A stretch of DNA of 64,000 bases from an uncultured Tateyamaria sp. Lineage in GTDB: Bacteria > Pseudomonadota > Alphaproteobacteria > Rhodobacterales > Rhodobacteraceae. Location of the stretch: assembly GCF_947503465.1 (NCBI RefSeq), contig NZ_CANNDN010000004.1:1-64000 (forward strand). Reading direction: 5' to 3'. The notes under the pieces were generated by a model, which ran no database searches, had not been told where the DNA came from, and worked only from the letters and a program-made list of their open reading frames with translations. Below are positions 11,347-20,692 of the stretch, piece by piece. Position 1 is the stretch's first letter; the number at the start of each line of letters is the position of its first letter. The position numbers were made by a program, and so were the translations under genes.

Positions 11347-12105
11347 ATGAAGGTGCTTGTGCCTGTCAAACGCGTGATCGACTACAACGTGAAGGTGCGC
11401 GTGAAAGCGGACGGATCGGGTGTGGATCTCGCCAATGTGAAAATGTCGATGAACCCGTTTGACGAGATTGCCGTCGAACAGGCCATCCGCCTGAAAGAAG
11501 CGGGCCAAGCCGAGGAAGTCATCGCTGTCTCCATCGGCGTCAAGCAAGCCCAGGAAACCCTGCGCACGGCGCTTGCCATGGGTGCGGATCGCGCGATCCT
11601 GGTGATTGCCGCGGATGACGTGCACACCGATATCGAACCGCTGACCGTGGCCAAGATCCTGGCCAAGGTGGTCGAGGAAGAACAGCCTGGTCTGGTTCTG
11701 TGCGGCAAGCAAGCCATCGACAATGACATGAACGCCACCGGCCAGATGCTGTCCGCCCTGATGGGGTGGAGCCAGGCCACGTTCGCCTCCGATGTCGAGA
11801 TTGCGGGCGACAAGGCCAAGGTCACGCGCGAAGTGGACGGTGGTCTGCAAACCATCGAGGTGACCATGCCGACCGTGATCTCGGTCGACCTGCGCCTGAA
11901 CGAGCCGCGCTATGCGTCGCTGCCCAACATCATGAAAGCCAAGAAAAAGCCGCTGGATGAAAAGACAGCTGCCGATTACGGCATCGATGCGGCACCACGT
12001 CTTGAGATCGTGAAGACGGCAGAGCCGGAAGCCCGTGCGGCTGGCATCAAGGTCGGCTCGGTCGATGAGCTTGTGACGAAACTCAAAGAAGCGGGGGCTG
12101 TGTAA
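11347..12105 (+). CDS. etfB: Electron transfer flavoprotein beta subunit
   Basis: 252-residue beta subunit of ETF, which takes electrons from acyl-CoA dehydrogenases and passes them to ETF-ubiquinone oxidoreductase. The N-terminus [20 protein letters not shown], the signature [17 protein letters not shown], and the stretch [11 protein letters not shown] are standard. A GAGGAGAGG site lies 8 bases ahead of the ATG. The stop codon shares one base with the etfA start (TAATG), so the subunits are translationally coupled. Confidence 0.97.
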   Translation: MKVLVPVKRVIDYNVKVRVKADGSGVDLANVKMSMNPFDEIAVEQAIRLKEAGQAEEVIAVSIGVKQAQETLRTALAMGADRAILVIAADDVHTDIEPLTVAKILAKVVEEEQPGLVLCGKQAIDNDMNATGQMLSALMGWSQATFASDVEIAGDKAKVTREVDGGLQTIEVTMPTVISVDLRLNEPRYASLPNIMKAKKKPLDEKTAADYGIDAAPRLEIVKTAEPEARAAGIKVGSVDELVTKLKEAGAV

Positions 12106-13031
12106 TGGCTGTTCTTCTTCTCGCAGAGATCAATGACGGTGAACTGGCGATGGACGCCACGGCCAAGGCCGTGACAGCCGCGCAGGCACTGGGTGAGGTG
12201 ACTGTACTGGCGACCGGTGCAACCTGCGCCGATGCGGCCGCGACCGCCGCCACCATCGACGGTGTGGCACGCGTGCTGTGCGCCGAGGATGCGCTGTATG
12301 GCAAGCGTCTGGCTGAACCGGTCGCCGACCTGATCGTGTCGCTGGCCGGTGATTACGAACATATCGTGGCGCCCGCCACCACCGACGCCAAGAACATCAT
12401 GCCCCGGGTCGCGGCCCTGCTGGATGCCATGGTGATCTCGGACGCGACGGCTGTGGTCGATGCCAACACGTTCGAACGCCCCATCTATGCGGGCAACGCG
12501 ATCCAGACGGTCAAATCCGGCGACGGCAAGAAGGTCATCACCTTCCGCACGTCCACCTTTGACGCGGCTGGCACGGGCGGTTCTGCATCCGTCGAAAACA
12601 TCGGTGCGGCGGCTGATCCTGCCCTGTCGTCCTGGGTCGAGGACAAGGTGGCCGCATCCGACCGCCCCGAACTGACATCCGCAGGTGTGGTTGTGTCCGG
12701 CGGTCGTGGCGTGGGGTCGGAAGACGACTTTGCCCTGATCGAAAAACTGGCTGACAAGCTGGGCGCCGCTGTTGGCGCATCCCGTGCTGCGGTCGATTCG
12801 GGCTATGCGCCAAACGACTGGCAGGTGGGCCAGACCGGCAAGGTGGTTGCGCCCGACCTTTACGTCGCGGTGGGCATCTCTGGCGCGATCCAGCACCTTG
12901 CGGGCATGAAGGACTCAAAGGTCATCGTCGCCATCAACAAGGACGAAGAGGCACCGATCTTCCAGGTTGCGGATTACGGTCTGGTGGCAGACCTGTTCGA
13001 CGCCGTACCCGAGATGATCGAAAAGCTCTGA
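12105..13031 (+). CDS. etfA: Electron transfer flavoprotein alpha subunit
   Basis: 308-residue FAD-binding alpha subunit. The C-terminal FAD domain carries [36 protein letters not shown] and [15 protein letters not shown], all highly conserved in EtfA. It is the second gene of etfBA and ends 24 bases before a strong intrinsic terminator. The acyl-CoA dehydrogenase encoded at 24.8 kb is a likely electron donor to this ETF. Confidence 0.97.
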   Translation: MAVLLLAEINDGELAMDATAKAVTAAQALGEVTVLATGATCADAAATAATIDGVARVLCAEDALYGKRLAEPVADLIVSLAGDYEHIVAPATTDAKNIMPRVAALLDAMVISDATAVVDANTFERPIYAGNAIQTVKSGDGKKVITFRTSTFDAAGTGGSASVENIGAAADPALSSWVEDKVAASDRPELTSAGVVVSGGRGVGSEDDFALIEKLADKLGAAVGASRAAVDSGYAPNDWQVGQTGKVVAPDLYVAVGISGAIQHLAGMKDSKVIVAINKDEEAPIFQVADYGLVADLFDAVPEMIEKL

Positions 13032-13054
13032 GCGCGATCAAATGCCAACGACAA

Positions 13055-13084
13055 GGCCCGCCGTGTGCAACGGCGGGCTTTTTC
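13055..13084 (+). terminator. Intrinsic terminator of etfBA
   Basis: Perfect 8-bp stem GCCCGCCG / CGGCGGGC (13056-13063 and 13071-13078) with a 7-base loop, followed by TTTTT. The opposite-strand gene for the DUF6473 protein ends just beyond, so the hairpin may serve both directions. Confidence 0.9.
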
Positions 13085-13087
13085 ATG

Positions 13088-13900
13088 TCAGGTCAGAACA
13101 GGCACCAGCGCCTCCGCGATTTCGCGATGCGCAAAGGGCCCCAGCATGGTGCGCGCGGCGGGGGCGTCCATGTCGTTGAACACCATCCCTTCGGTTCCGG
13201 CCTGGACCGCATCGGGCGAAATGACCGCTTCGACATATTGCGTGGCCAGCTCGGACACCTTGTTGATCATGTCGCGTGACACGAGGCCCAGGTCGGCCTC
13301 CAGATCCTGCGCCGAGTCCTCGGGCGTCTCTCGTCCCGCCCACAACAAGACCGTGCGGCCCCTGATCTGGCTGAGGACAAGGCGCATCCGGGCGACCCAG
13401 GCGGTTTGCAATTCCTCAACCACAGTTTCGAACCGTTCCGGTGACACCAGTTGCAGGCGGCTGAGCATGTGGTTGGTAAAGTTGAACTCGGCAAAGTCGA
13501 CTTCGCGGTAGATCGCGCGCAGCAGCGAGGACGCTTCGACAAACCGGTCGTTGCGGCGCGGATGCACGCGGTAGAACCGGTTGGACATGTTGCGCGGACT
13601 GGTGATCTGGATCACCGTGGTCTGTGCCATCCCCGACACGTCGCGCAGATAGGGATCGGTGGCGAACACGTCGACGCCGCCATTCAACGATCCGAAATTT
13701 ACACATGTCGTGCCTATGGCCTGCTCAACCAGATCGGGAAACGGCGTTTGCACGAATTTCCCATATGTGATCGTGCCGCCGAAAAACGCGACAAACGGGC
13801 CGTCCAGGGACCGGCGCGGCCCGCGAAACAGCACTTTGGAATTGCCGTATCTGCACGGCAAATAGTCGAGTCCCCCCGGACCCAGTGATTCAATACTCAT
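13088..13900 (-). CDS. DUF6473 family protein
   Basis: About 270 residues, beginning [20 protein letters not shown]; the N-terminal [17 protein letters not shown] pattern followed by [14 protein letters not shown] is what I associate with DUF6473, a family common in Rhodobacterales. The GGT/GKF segment and later [13 protein letters not shown] stretch suggest an SGNH-hydrolase-like or sulfotransferase-like alpha/beta fold, but no catalytic residues can be assigned. An in-frame start at 13915 is possible and adds five residues. Monocistronic, converging with etfA. Confidence 0.8.
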   Translation of the reverse strand: MSIESLGPGGLDYLPCRYGNSKVLFRGPRRSLDGPFVAFFGGTITYGKFVQTPFPDLVEQAIGTTCVNFGSLNGGVDVFATDPYLRDVSGMAQTTVIQITSPRNMSNRFYRVHPRRNDRFVEASSLLRAIYREVDFAEFNFTNHMLSRLQLVSPERFETVVEELQTAWVARMRLVLSQIRGRTVLLWAGRETPEDSAQDLEADLGLVSRDMINKVSELATQYVEAVISPDAVQAGTEGMVFNDMDAPAARTMLGPFAHREIAEALVPVLT

Positions 13901-14049
13901 GAGACCCACTCTCATTGCTTACCCGTGCACACAGTCGCAGGTGCAGGTTGACGATCCCCTAACAAAGATGGGCGTTAATGTGGCATTTCACGCCCTTGCC
14001 CCCGGCAGGTGGCAGACCCTATGGTGCAGCGACGGGTAAGAGGGCGAAG

Positions 14050-14925
14050 ATGGACATCAAAACGGTCGGGATTGTCGGTGCAGGCCAGATGGGCAACGGC
14101 ATCGCGCATGTCATGTCACTTGCGGGCTACGACGTGATGCTCAACGACATCTCGGGCGACGTGCTGTCCGCCGCTGTGTCCACCATTGACCGCAACCTTG
14201 AACGGCAGGTCAGTCGCGACAAGATCAGCGCCGAGGACAAGGCCGCGGCCCTGGCCCGGATCAAGACAACACAGACCCTGACAGACCTGGGACAGACCGA
14301 CCTGGTCATCGAGGCGGCCACCGAACGCGAGACCGTCAAACAGGCCATTTTCGAAGACCTTGTGCCGCATCTGCAGCCGCATACGATCCTGACGTCGAAC
14401 ACATCCTCCATCTCGATCACCCGGCTGGCCAGCCGCACGGACCGCCCGGAAAAGTTCATGGGCTTCCACTTCATGAACCCGGTGCCCGTCATGCAACTGG
14501 TCGAACTGATCCGGGGGATCGCAACAGACGCAGAGACGTTCGACGCCTGCAAGACGGTTGTCGACAATCTGGGCAAGACGGCCGCAACGGCCGAGGATTT
14601 TCCGGCCTTTATCGTCAACCGCATCCTGATGCCGATGATCAACGAGGCCGTCTATACCCTCTACGAAGGCGTGGGATCGGTGCAGTCGATCGATTCTTCG
14701 ATGAAACTTGGGGCCAATCACCCGATGGGGCCGCTGGAGCTTGCCGACTTTATCGGGTTGGACACCTGCCTGGCCATCATGAACGTGCTGCATGACGGTC
14801 TGGCGGATACCAAGTATCGGCCCTGCCCTTTGCTGACCAAATATGTCGAGGCCGGTTGGCTGGGCCGCAAGTCAGAACGCGGGTTCTATGACTATCGTGG
14901 CGACACGCCCGTTCCCACGCGTTAA
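14050..14925 (+). CDS. 3-hydroxybutyryl-CoA dehydrogenase
   Basis: 291-residue NAD(P)-dependent 3-hydroxyacyl-CoA dehydrogenase, single-domain form. The Rossmann motif GIVGAGQMGNGIAHV is at residues 6-20; the catalytic-histidine region GFHFMNPVPVMQLVE and the C-terminal helical domain signature DFPAFIVNRILMPMINEA and NHPMGPLELADFIGLD are intact. It can act in fatty-acid or polyhydroxybutyrate metabolism and in the early steps of acetyl-CoA assimilation. The start is set at the ATG before the Rossmann fold with GAGGGCGAAG upstream. Followed by a hairpin at the end of the gene. Confidence 0.93.
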   Translation: MDIKTVGIVGAGQMGNGIAHVMSLAGYDVMLNDISGDVLSAAVSTIDRNLERQVSRDKISAEDKAAALARIKTTQTLTDLGQTDLVIEAATERETVKQAIFEDLVPHLQPHTILTSNTSSISITRLASRTDRPEKFMGFHFMNPVPVMQLVELIRGIATDAETFDACKTVVDNLGKTAATAEDFPAFIVNRILMPMINEAVYTLYEGVGSVQSIDSSMKLGANHPMGPLELADFIGLDTCLAIMNVLHDGLADTKYRPCPLLTKYVEAGWLGRKSERGFYDYRGDTPVPTR

Positions 14926-14947
14926 GGTTTTCCTTCAAAGGAAAACC
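14926..14947. terminator. Hairpin after 3-hydroxybutyryl-CoA dehydrogenase gene
   Basis: Perfect 10-bp stem GGTTTTCCTT / AAGGAAAACC with a two-base loop directly after the TAA stop codon, followed by CGGCCGAATTTTT. It separates two convergent genes. The U-run is offset by seven bases, so it may be a terminator or a transcript-stabilising 3' hairpin. Confidence 0.55.
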
Positions 14948-14977
14948 CGGCCGAATTTTTAACAAATTCGCGCCCGC

Positions 14978-15865
14978 TCAGTCCTTGAGCGCCATGGTCC
15001 GCTCGCGCAGCCATGTCATGAAGCCACGGGGGTCATCCTTGAAACCCGCCACAACCTCCGGATCCAGGGGGTGCCCCACGATCGGGCCTTGCGGCTTGTT
15101 GCAGGACCGCACGATCTCGTGCAGTAGCAAGCCCTGGCGCAGCATGGGCGAAACCTTGTCCGCGATATGATAGGCGCGGCTGTTGGACCCCGGGAAGCGC
15201 ATCGGCACAACGGTTGCACCGGACCGGCGGATCAACTGGGCGGTAAAGACGTTCCACTCCGCCTCTACGGCGGGCCCCCACCATGTTTCAGAGGTGGCAA
15301 CGACGCCCGAGGGAAACAGGGCCACGACGCCCCCCTCTTTCAGATGGGCCAGGGCCTTGGCCCGCATCTCGACCCCTTTGCGCTGCGCATCCGGGTCATG
15401 CGGAAACGGCACCGGGATCATGAAACTGCCGGCCACCTCGTCGATGGCAGTCAGCAGCGACCGGGTCAGAATGCGGTAATCCGGGCGCACCCGGCCGATC
15501 AGGTCGGCAAAGATCATGCCATCCACCATCCCGTGCGGGTGGTTGGCCACGACGATCACCGGACCGTCCCTGGGGATGCGGTTCAGCTGTTCTTGCGGCG
15601 TGGTCAGGTCAATGCCCATCACATCCAGACAGGCCCGCCAGAACGCCTGGCCCGACGGCGCGCCCTGCTTTTCGAACTTGCGGATCAGGCGCAGGATGGT
15701 CAGCTTGCCGGTGAACGCCTCCATCACGCGGATAAAGGTCGCCTTCCACGGGTCATCGAATGTCGATGCGTAGGACAGGCTGCGGCGGTCATATGTGTTG
15801 AAGTTGACCTGTTCCGGCTCTGCCGGTTTTGCAACCTTCGTCATGTTATGCGTGCTATCGACCAA
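14978..15865 (-). CDS. Lysophospholipid acyltransferase family protein (PlsC-like)
   Basis: 295-residue glycerolipid acyltransferase-type protein. A variant of the HxxxxD motif appears as NHPHGMVDG (His followed by Asp four residues later), then FPSGVVATSE, matching block III of the PlsC family, and VPMRFPGSNSR as block IV. It lacks an evident multi-pass membrane region, only a long N-terminal region. The family acylates lysophospholipids or lyso-ornithine lipids; which one here is not determinable. It lies 45 bases downstream of ptsH on the same strand, so it may be read through from the PTS genes. Confidence 0.85.
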   Translation of the reverse strand: MVDSTHNMTKVAKPAEPEQVNFNTYDRRSLSYASTFDDPWKATFIRVMEAFTGKLTILRLIRKFEKQGAPSGQAFWRACLDVMGIDLTTPQEQLNRIPRDGPVIVVANHPHGMVDGMIFADLIGRVRPDYRILTRSLLTAIDEVAGSFMIPVPFPHDPDAQRKGVEMRAKALAHLKEGGVVALFPSGVVATSETWWGPAVEAEWNVFTAQLIRRSGATVVPMRFPGSNSRAYHIADKVSPMLRQGLLLHEIVRSCNKPQGPIVGHPLDPEVVAGFKDDPRGFMTWLRERTMALKD

Positions 15866-15910
15866 AGATCGTCACCTATCATTGACGTGGACCGTGGCAG
15901 TCCGGTTGGC

Positions 15911-16180
15911 TCAGGCCTCTTCCCCAAACTTGTCTGCCACCAAGGCGCTGAGCGCGTCCGCCAGCGGCTCGGCGTCCGGGCCCGAAGTTTCAACGTCAAT
16001 AAAACTTCCATTTGACGCTGCCAACATCAAAAGACCCATAATGCTGTCGCCTGATGCAGACATGCCATCCTGACTGACGATGGCGCGGGCGTCAAATGCC
16101 TCGACCACCTCGACCAGTTTGGCGGATGCACGGGCATGCAATCCCTTGATATTCACAATTTCCAGTCTGCGGTGGGTCAT
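15911..16180 (-). CDS. ptsH: Phosphocarrier protein HPr
   Basis: 89-residue HPr. The phosphorylatable histidine is His15 in KGLHARASAK and the regulatory serine is Ser46 in GDSIMGLL, so both the enzyme I site and the HPr-kinase site are conserved. It starts two bases after the EIIA stop codon. No sugar-specific EIIB/EIIC genes are nearby, which fits the regulatory PTS of alphaproteobacteria that controls carbon and nitrogen metabolism through phosphorylation state. The EI gene is not in this window. Confidence 0.95.
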   Translation of the reverse strand: MTHRRLEIVNIKGLHARASAKLVEVVEAFDARAIVSQDGMSASGDSIMGLLMLAASNGSFIDVETSGPDAEPLADALSALVADKFGEEA

Positions 16181-16182
16181 CT

Positions 16183-16578
16183 TCAGGTATCTGCGCCTAT
16201 ATTCTGGCTATCGATATACTTCTTACCTGCACTCAGCGCGGCTTGCACGGCGTCCGTTACGTCCAGTGACCTGCTTTTGGCCAGCTTGATCAGCATCGGC
16301 AGGTTGGCGCCATACAGGATACGGCGGTTCTGGGGCTTGCAGGCCAACAGGCTCAGGTTCGAGGGTGATCCACCAAAAAGGTCCGTCACAACCACCACCC
16401 CGTCGCCGGCATCCACCTCGTCTGCGGCCACGCAGATCTCGGTTTCCTTTGCGGTGCGGTCATGGTCGGCCTCGATCGCGATGGCGCGCACACCCGACTG
16501 TTGCCCGACGACATGTTCGATTGCCCGCAGATACTCAGCAGCGAGCCCGCCATGTGCGACAATCACGATCCCGATCAA
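16183..16578 (-). CDS. PTS EIIA protein, mannose-family type
   Basis: 131-residue EIIA-Man domain. The phosphorylatable histidine is His9 in IGIVIVAHGGLA, and VVVVTDLFGGSPSNLSLLA matches the conserved mannose EIIA core. The start is a TTG codon that overlaps the rapZ stop (TTGA) with AAGAGG about 7 bases upstream; starting at an ATG further upstream would place over 40 residues inside rapZ. Without EIIB/EIIC it presumably acts as a phosphate-accepting regulator. Homologues in other alphaproteobacteria connect the PTS to transport and storage-polymer control; that link is from family knowledge. Confidence 0.93.
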   Translation of the reverse strand: MIGIVIVAHGGLAAEYLRAIEHVVGQQSGVRAIAIEADHDRTAKETEICVAADEVDAGDGVVVVTDLFGGSPSNLSLLACKPQNRRILYGANLPMLIKLAKSRSLDVTDAVQAALSAGKKYIDSQNIGADT

Positions 16579-17471
16579 GCTGATGCCTCTTCGCGTTTGC
16601 GGCGATCCAGTTCCCGATGCCGAATAGACACCTGCCAGCCAGCCTCTGCAAGGGCTGCGGCCACGGTTTCCGCAATGGCAACCGACCGGTGTTGCCCGCC
16701 TGTGCATCCAAATGCAACCGAGAGGTGAGATTTCCCCTCGTCCAGCACCGCTGGCAACTGCCAGAGCAGCAAATCGCGCAAGCGGGTTTCAAAGGCCGCC
16801 GCACGCGGATCCGACCAGATATGCGCCTTGACGGCCGGGTCCATCCCCGTCCGGGTGCGCAGGTTCGGATCCCAATACGGGTTTTTCAGAAACCGGCAGT
16901 CAAACACCATGTCCACGGACCGGGGCAGCCCACGTTTATAGCTGAAGCTTTGCACCGAAACGGACAACTGGCTTTGTTCGCCGGGCGAGAACCAGTGTTC
17001 GACCTCGGCCCGCAATTGATGGACATTCAGGTCGGTCGTATCAATCAATATGTCGGCCCGTGCACGCACGGGGACCAACAGGTCCTTTTCACGCAGGATA
17101 CCCGCCTCGACCCGGTCGGCTTCGGCCAGCGGGTGCCGCCGGCGGGTTTCGGAAAAGCGGTTGAGCAGGACGTCGGTGCTGCAATCCAGGTACAGAAGCT
17201 CGGGCATCACACCGGGCACAGCCGCGATCTGGCCCAAGGCATCCGTGATCGCCGTCACGGTGAAATCCCGGTTGCGCGGGTCGATGCCCAAGGCCACGGG
17301 CGCATCGGCCGCAGGATCATCCAAAAGGGCACGGATCAGGCGCACCGGCATGTTGTCTATGGCCTCATAGCCCAGATCCTCAAGCACGCGGATCGCGCTG
17401 GAGCGCCCGGCACCAGACGGTCCGGTCACAAGTACAAGGCGGCGAGCAGCGGCTGGCATGGCGACGGTCAT
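16575..17471 (-). CDS. rapZ: RapZ/YvcJ-family nucleotide-binding protein
   Basis: 298-residue RNase-adapter-type protein that binds nucleotides and, in enterobacteria, controls amino-sugar sRNA decay. The P-loop is TGPSGAGRSSAI at about residues 16-27, with arginine in place of the usual lysine. C-terminal signatures FSYKRGLPRSVDMVFDCRFL and FGCTGGQHRSVAIAE are intact. The start at 17471 overlaps the hprK stop by four bases (ATGA); a longer version starting at 17522 would overlap hprK more. Its fixed location between hprK and EIIA suggests a role in PTS-linked regulation in this lineage. Confidence 0.93.
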   Translation of the reverse strand: MTVAMPAAARRLVLVTGPSGAGRSSAIRVLEDLGYEAIDNMPVRLIRALLDDPAADAPVALGIDPRNRDFTVTAITDALGQIAAVPGVMPELLYLDCSTDVLLNRFSETRRRHPLAEADRVEAGILREKDLLVPVRARADILIDTTDLNVHQLRAEVEHWFSPGEQSQLSVSVQSFSYKRGLPRSVDMVFDCRFLKNPYWDPNLRTRTGMDPAVKAHIWSDPRAAAFETRLRDLLLWQLPAVLDEGKSHLSVAFGCTGGQHRSVAIAETVAAALAEAGWQVSIRHRELDRRKREEASA

Positions 17472-17893
17472 TCCGGATCTTTGCGTCCGCCTTTCAGATA
17501 TAGCAAGATTGCGGCGGGCCAAGCCGCATTATCCACTTTGTGAAGGCAGGGAAAGTGCCGGTCCAGCAAGGTCATTGAATGCGCCAGAGGCAGCCGCTGT
17601 GTCTCGGCCCGGTCCAGATCAATGACCAGCGCAAGCGGCGCCTGGTCAACGGGCACGCGCAGCAGGCCAACGCCTCGCGCCTCGATCAGCCCGGCGATGG
17701 TCTCGGGTGCGCTCAGGTGCACCGCACCGGATCGCACTGTCAGAACCGTCTGATCATCCGCGACAAGGGCTGCGCCCAGGGCGATCAGTTGCAAGGCAAG
17801 GCTGGATTTGCCGCTGCCCGACGCACCAAGGATCAAGACCCCCTGCCCGTCCACGGCAACTGCGCTGGCATGCAGGCGCAGGGGCCCGGGCAT
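17468..17893 (-). CDS. hprK: HPr kinase/phosphorylase, short alphaproteobacterial form
   Basis: 141 residues corresponding only to the C-terminal catalytic domain of HprK. The Walker A motif GASGSGKS is at residues 23-30 and LVADDQTVLTV follows, with the family's IEARGVGLLRVP signature. The N-terminal domain of Firmicute HprK is absent, as is normal in alphaproteobacteria. It would phosphorylate Ser46 of HPr. It begins five bases after the chvG stop, so kinase, RapZ, EIIA and HPr are probably co-transcribed with chvIG. Confidence 0.94.
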   Translation of the reverse strand: MPGPLRLHASAVAVDGQGVLILGASGSGKSSLALQLIALGAALVADDQTVLTVRSGAVHLSAPETIAGLIEARGVGLLRVPVDQAPLALVIDLDRAETQRLPLAHSMTLLDRHFPCLHKVDNAAWPAAILLYLKGGRKDPE

Positions 17894-17898
17894 TCAGG

Positions 17899-19638
17899 TC
17901 AGACCGGCAGGCCGACGACGAAACGCGCACCCAAGGGTTCGGAGGTGATGTCGGCATCGGTGGGGCGGATGTTCTCGGCCCAGATCACGCCGCCATGCGC
18001 TTCGACAATCTGCTTTGAAATCGCAAGGCCCAGGCCGGAATTGTTGCCAAAGTGCTCTTCGGGACGCTGCGAATAGAAGCGTTTGAAAATCTTGGTCAGG
18101 GCCTGATCCGGAATGCCGGGTCCCGTATCCTCGACCACGACAAGCACGCGATTTTCGCGCTTGCGGGCCCAGACGCGGATCGCGTCGCCATCTTCGCAGA
18201 AGGAAATCGCATTGGTGATCAGGTTGACAAACACCTGGGCCAGGCGTGCCTCCAGACCCTGCACCTCGATCGGATGTGCGGGCAGATCGGTGATGAACTC
18301 GATGCCCTTGCCGCGTGCATCCTCACCCAGATACTGTCCCAGGTTTCCGATCATTTTCAGCAGGTCAAAGGGTTCTTCCTCTTCCTTGACCAGTTCACTG
18401 TCCAGACGCGAGGCATTGGAAATGTCGCTGACCAGACGGTCCAGGCGGCGCACGTCATGGTCGATGACATCCAGCAGCTTTTCGCGCTGATCATCGCGCT
18501 TGATCATCCGAAGCGTGCCGACCGCAGACCGCAGCGACGCCAGCGGATTCTTGATCTCGTGCGCCACGTCCGCGGCGAATTGTTCGTTGCCATCGATCCG
18601 GTTGTACAGCGCCGCAATCATGCCGCGCAACGCGCCGGACAGGCGCCCGATCTCGTCCGGGCGCGCGGTCAGGTCCGGGATGCGGATGCGGCCCGGATTG
18701 ACCTTGCGCGCATTCTTGTCCCGGCCCAGTTCGGCGGCTGCGGCCAGATCGGCCAGCGGGTTCGCGATGGTCGAGGCTAGAACGAGGCTGAGGCCAATCG
18801 ACACCAGGGTCGCAATGACGAACATCTGCAACACGCGTTCGCGTTCGCCCCGCACCAGCGCATCGATTTCGCCGGACTTGCTGGTCAGCGCGATCACGCC
18901 AACGGCCGATCCGTCATGCTCGATGGGTGTCACGACGCTGAACATCGCGCCGCCCGCAATCGTCAGGTTCTCGCTGATCTGCGTATCACCGGCGAGGCTG
19001 CGCGCCACCAATGGGCGCAACTGATCCTCGATCGCCGCGGGGGGGGTAGCGTCACCGCCGGAAAAGGGGCGTGAAATCTGGTGCCACACCCAGCTGAGCC
19101 CATCGGTCAGCACGGCCACGTTTTCGGTTTCCGTTGTCTGATTGGCCAGCGGGGCCAGGGTGCCTTCGCTTTGTGCGATCAGCACTTCGGCCGCGTCAAA
19201 CACATAGACCTGGTGCCCGACCCGCAGATCCAGCGACTGAAGGGTGTCGGGCACGTTCGCCCCGTCGCCGGTGGCCAGGCTGACAGGCGCACCCACGGGC
19301 AGTTGCGCCTCAAGCACATCCGCCACCAGTTCGGCTTGCGCCACCAGCGCGGACAGGCGCTGGACAGCCAGGCTTTCCCGCGTCGAATTGAGATAGAGGA
19401 TGCCCGCCACCAGGACATTCAACGCAATCAGGTTGAACGTGATGATCTTGCGGGCCAGCGGTGAGGCCCGCAGCGACATCAGGCCGCGCCGCGCACGCCC
19501 GTCCCGCAACTCGGTCGCCGCGGATGTCTCCGGTGCAACCCAGTCTTCCCCAAGGACGACATCGCCGTCACGGGGCTGAGGTGTGCTTGTGTCTCGCACT
19601 GCTGTCCTCTCGGGCGGCGCCCGTTCTGGGCGCGCCAT
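17899..19638 (-). CDS. chvG: Sensor histidine kinase ChvG
   Basis: 579-residue membrane sensor kinase. After a roughly 60-residue cytoplasmic N-terminus come a first membrane helix (IITFNLIALNVLVAGILYLN), a periplasmic sensor domain of about 190 residues, a second helix (MFVIATLVSIGLSLVLASTI), HAMP, the dimerisation domain with His360 in FAADVAHEIKNPLASLRSAV, and an ATPase domain with VEDTGPGIP and NNSGLGLAISKQIVEAHGG. ChvG/ExoS/BvrS kinases respond to acidity or envelope stress and phosphorylate ChvI. It lies five bases downstream of chvI. Confidence 0.95.
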   Translation of the reverse strand: MARPERAPPERTAVRDTSTPQPRDGDVVLGEDWVAPETSAATELRDGRARRGLMSLRASPLARKIITFNLIALNVLVAGILYLNSTRESLAVQRLSALVAQAELVADVLEAQLPVGAPVSLATGDGANVPDTLQSLDLRVGHQVYVFDAAEVLIAQSEGTLAPLANQTTETENVAVLTDGLSWVWHQISRPFSGGDATPPAAIEDQLRPLVARSLAGDTQISENLTIAGGAMFSVVTPIEHDGSAVGVIALTSKSGEIDALVRGERERVLQMFVIATLVSIGLSLVLASTIANPLADLAAAAELGRDKNARKVNPGRIRIPDLTARPDEIGRLSGALRGMIAALYNRIDGNEQFAADVAHEIKNPLASLRSAVGTLRMIKRDDQREKLLDVIDHDVRRLDRLVSDISNASRLDSELVKEEEEPFDLLKMIGNLGQYLGEDARGKGIEFITDLPAHPIEVQGLEARLAQVFVNLITNAISFCEDGDAIRVWARKRENRVLVVVEDTGPGIPDQALTKIFKRFYSQRPEEHFGNNSGLGLAISKQIVEAHGGVIWAENIRPTDADITSEPLGARFVVGLPV

Positions 19639-19643
19639 GGTTC

Positions 19644-20345
19644 TTATTCTTCGTTGTAACGATACCCGATGCCGTACAGCGTCTCAATCGCCGAGAATTC
19701 ATCGTCCGCCGTGCGCATCTTCTTGCGCAGGCGCTTGATGTGGCTGTCGATCGTCCGGTCGTCGACATAGACCTGATCGTCATATGCGACATCCATCAGC
19801 TGATCGCGCGATTTCACGAAACCGGGGCGTTGGGCCAGCGCCTGAAGCAGCAGGAATTCGGTCACGGTCAGCGACACGTCCTTGCCTTTCCAGCTGACCG
19901 CGTGGCGCAGCGGGTCCATCCGCAGCTCGCCCCGTTCCATCACCTTGGTCTCTTCGGTGTCGCCCACAACGTCGCCGGCCACGGCGTCCTGACGGCGCAG
20001 CAGGGCGCGGATACGCTCGACCAGAAGGCGCTGGGAAAACGGCTTCTTGACGTAGTCATCGGCCCCCATGCGCAGGCCGAGCACCTCGTCGATCTCGTCA
20101 TCCTTCGAGGTCAGGAAGATCACCGGCATCGTGGTTTTCTGGCGCAGGCGTTGCAACAGATCCATGCCATCCATGCGCGGCATCTTGATGTCGAGCACAG
20201 CCATATCCGGAAGACGCTTGTTAAAGGCGTCCAGCGCCGCCTGACCATCATTATACGTTTCTACCTCGAACCCTTCGGCTTCGAGCGTCATTGAGACGGA
20301 CGTCAGGATATTCCTGTCGTCGTCCACCAATGCAATCTTGGACAT
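19644..20345 (-). CDS. chvI: Response regulator ChvI
   Basis: 233-residue OmpR-type regulator. The receiver domain has the acidic pair in [11 protein letters not shown], the phospho-acceptor Asp in [17 protein letters not shown] and the conserved Lys in [10 protein letters not shown]; the C-terminal winged helix ends [14 protein letters not shown] and [13 protein letters not shown]. The start at [10 protein letters not shown] matches the family. Paired with chvG. In rhizobia ChvGI controls envelope and carbon genes, and pckA lies next to chvI in several alphaproteobacteria as it does here. Confidence 0.95.
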   Translation of the reverse strand: MSKIALVDDDRNILTSVSMTLEAEGFEVETYNDGQAALDAFNKRLPDMAVLDIKMPRMDGMDLLQRLRQKTTMPVIFLTSKDDEIDEVLGLRMGADDYVKKPFSQRLLVERIRALLRRQDAVAGDVVGDTEETKVMERGELRMDPLRHAVSWKGKDVSLTVTEFLLLQALAQRPGFVKSRDQLMDVAYDDQVYVDDRTIDSHIKRLRKKMRTADDEFSAIETLYGIGYRYNEE

Positions 20346-20692
20346 TGCCTGTTTCCTTATACTGCGCGTACTTATTATTTTTTCGGGCATACTCTCGGTT
20401 TTGGCCTTTCGAATCAATCCATAAGTGCGAATCAGGTGGCGAATTCAGACCCACAGTGGTCAGAAAGTGGTTAGCAATGGCTAAATTGCCGCACATTCCC
20501 GCCCGGCGTGCACATCCTTGAAAGACTGTTTGCGCAACCGGTCGCCATGGTGGCGCTAACCTTGGCTGCAAGCCTATTCACCTCGTGAATCCGCATGTTA
20601 AGACGCCAAAACAGGGTGGCATGACGCCGCCTCGCGGCCACTTGGCCACCCTCTGACCACCAAAGCCGCATGTCGGCATCAGGAGAGTTCAC
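20346..20692. other. Divergent intergenic region chvI / pckA
   Basis: 347 bases with no convincing gene; it must hold the promoters of the chvI operon and of pckA. The chvI-proximal half is AT-rich (TTATTATTTTTTCGGGCATACTC segment around 20370-20395). No clean -35/-10 pair stands out. The pckA-proximal part contains a nested hairpin described separately. Confidence 0.6.
20613..20652 (+). promoter_or_regulatory. pckA: Nested stem-loop in the pckA leader
   Basis: Outer arms AGGGTGGC (20613-20620) and GCCACCCT (20645-20652) are perfectly complementary and enclose a second perfect stem GCCGC-CTC-GCGGC (20626-20638). The structure ends about 40 bases before the pckA ATG, just ahead of the AGGAG ribosome-binding site. 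It could influence mRNA stability or be an attenuator-like element; no U tract follows. Confidence 0.45.

Noticed and set aside
16183-16707. Longer EIIA protein from an ATG inside rapZ
   Set aside because: Adds 43 residues with no PTS similarity; the TTG start with AAGAGG upstream gives the normal N-terminus.
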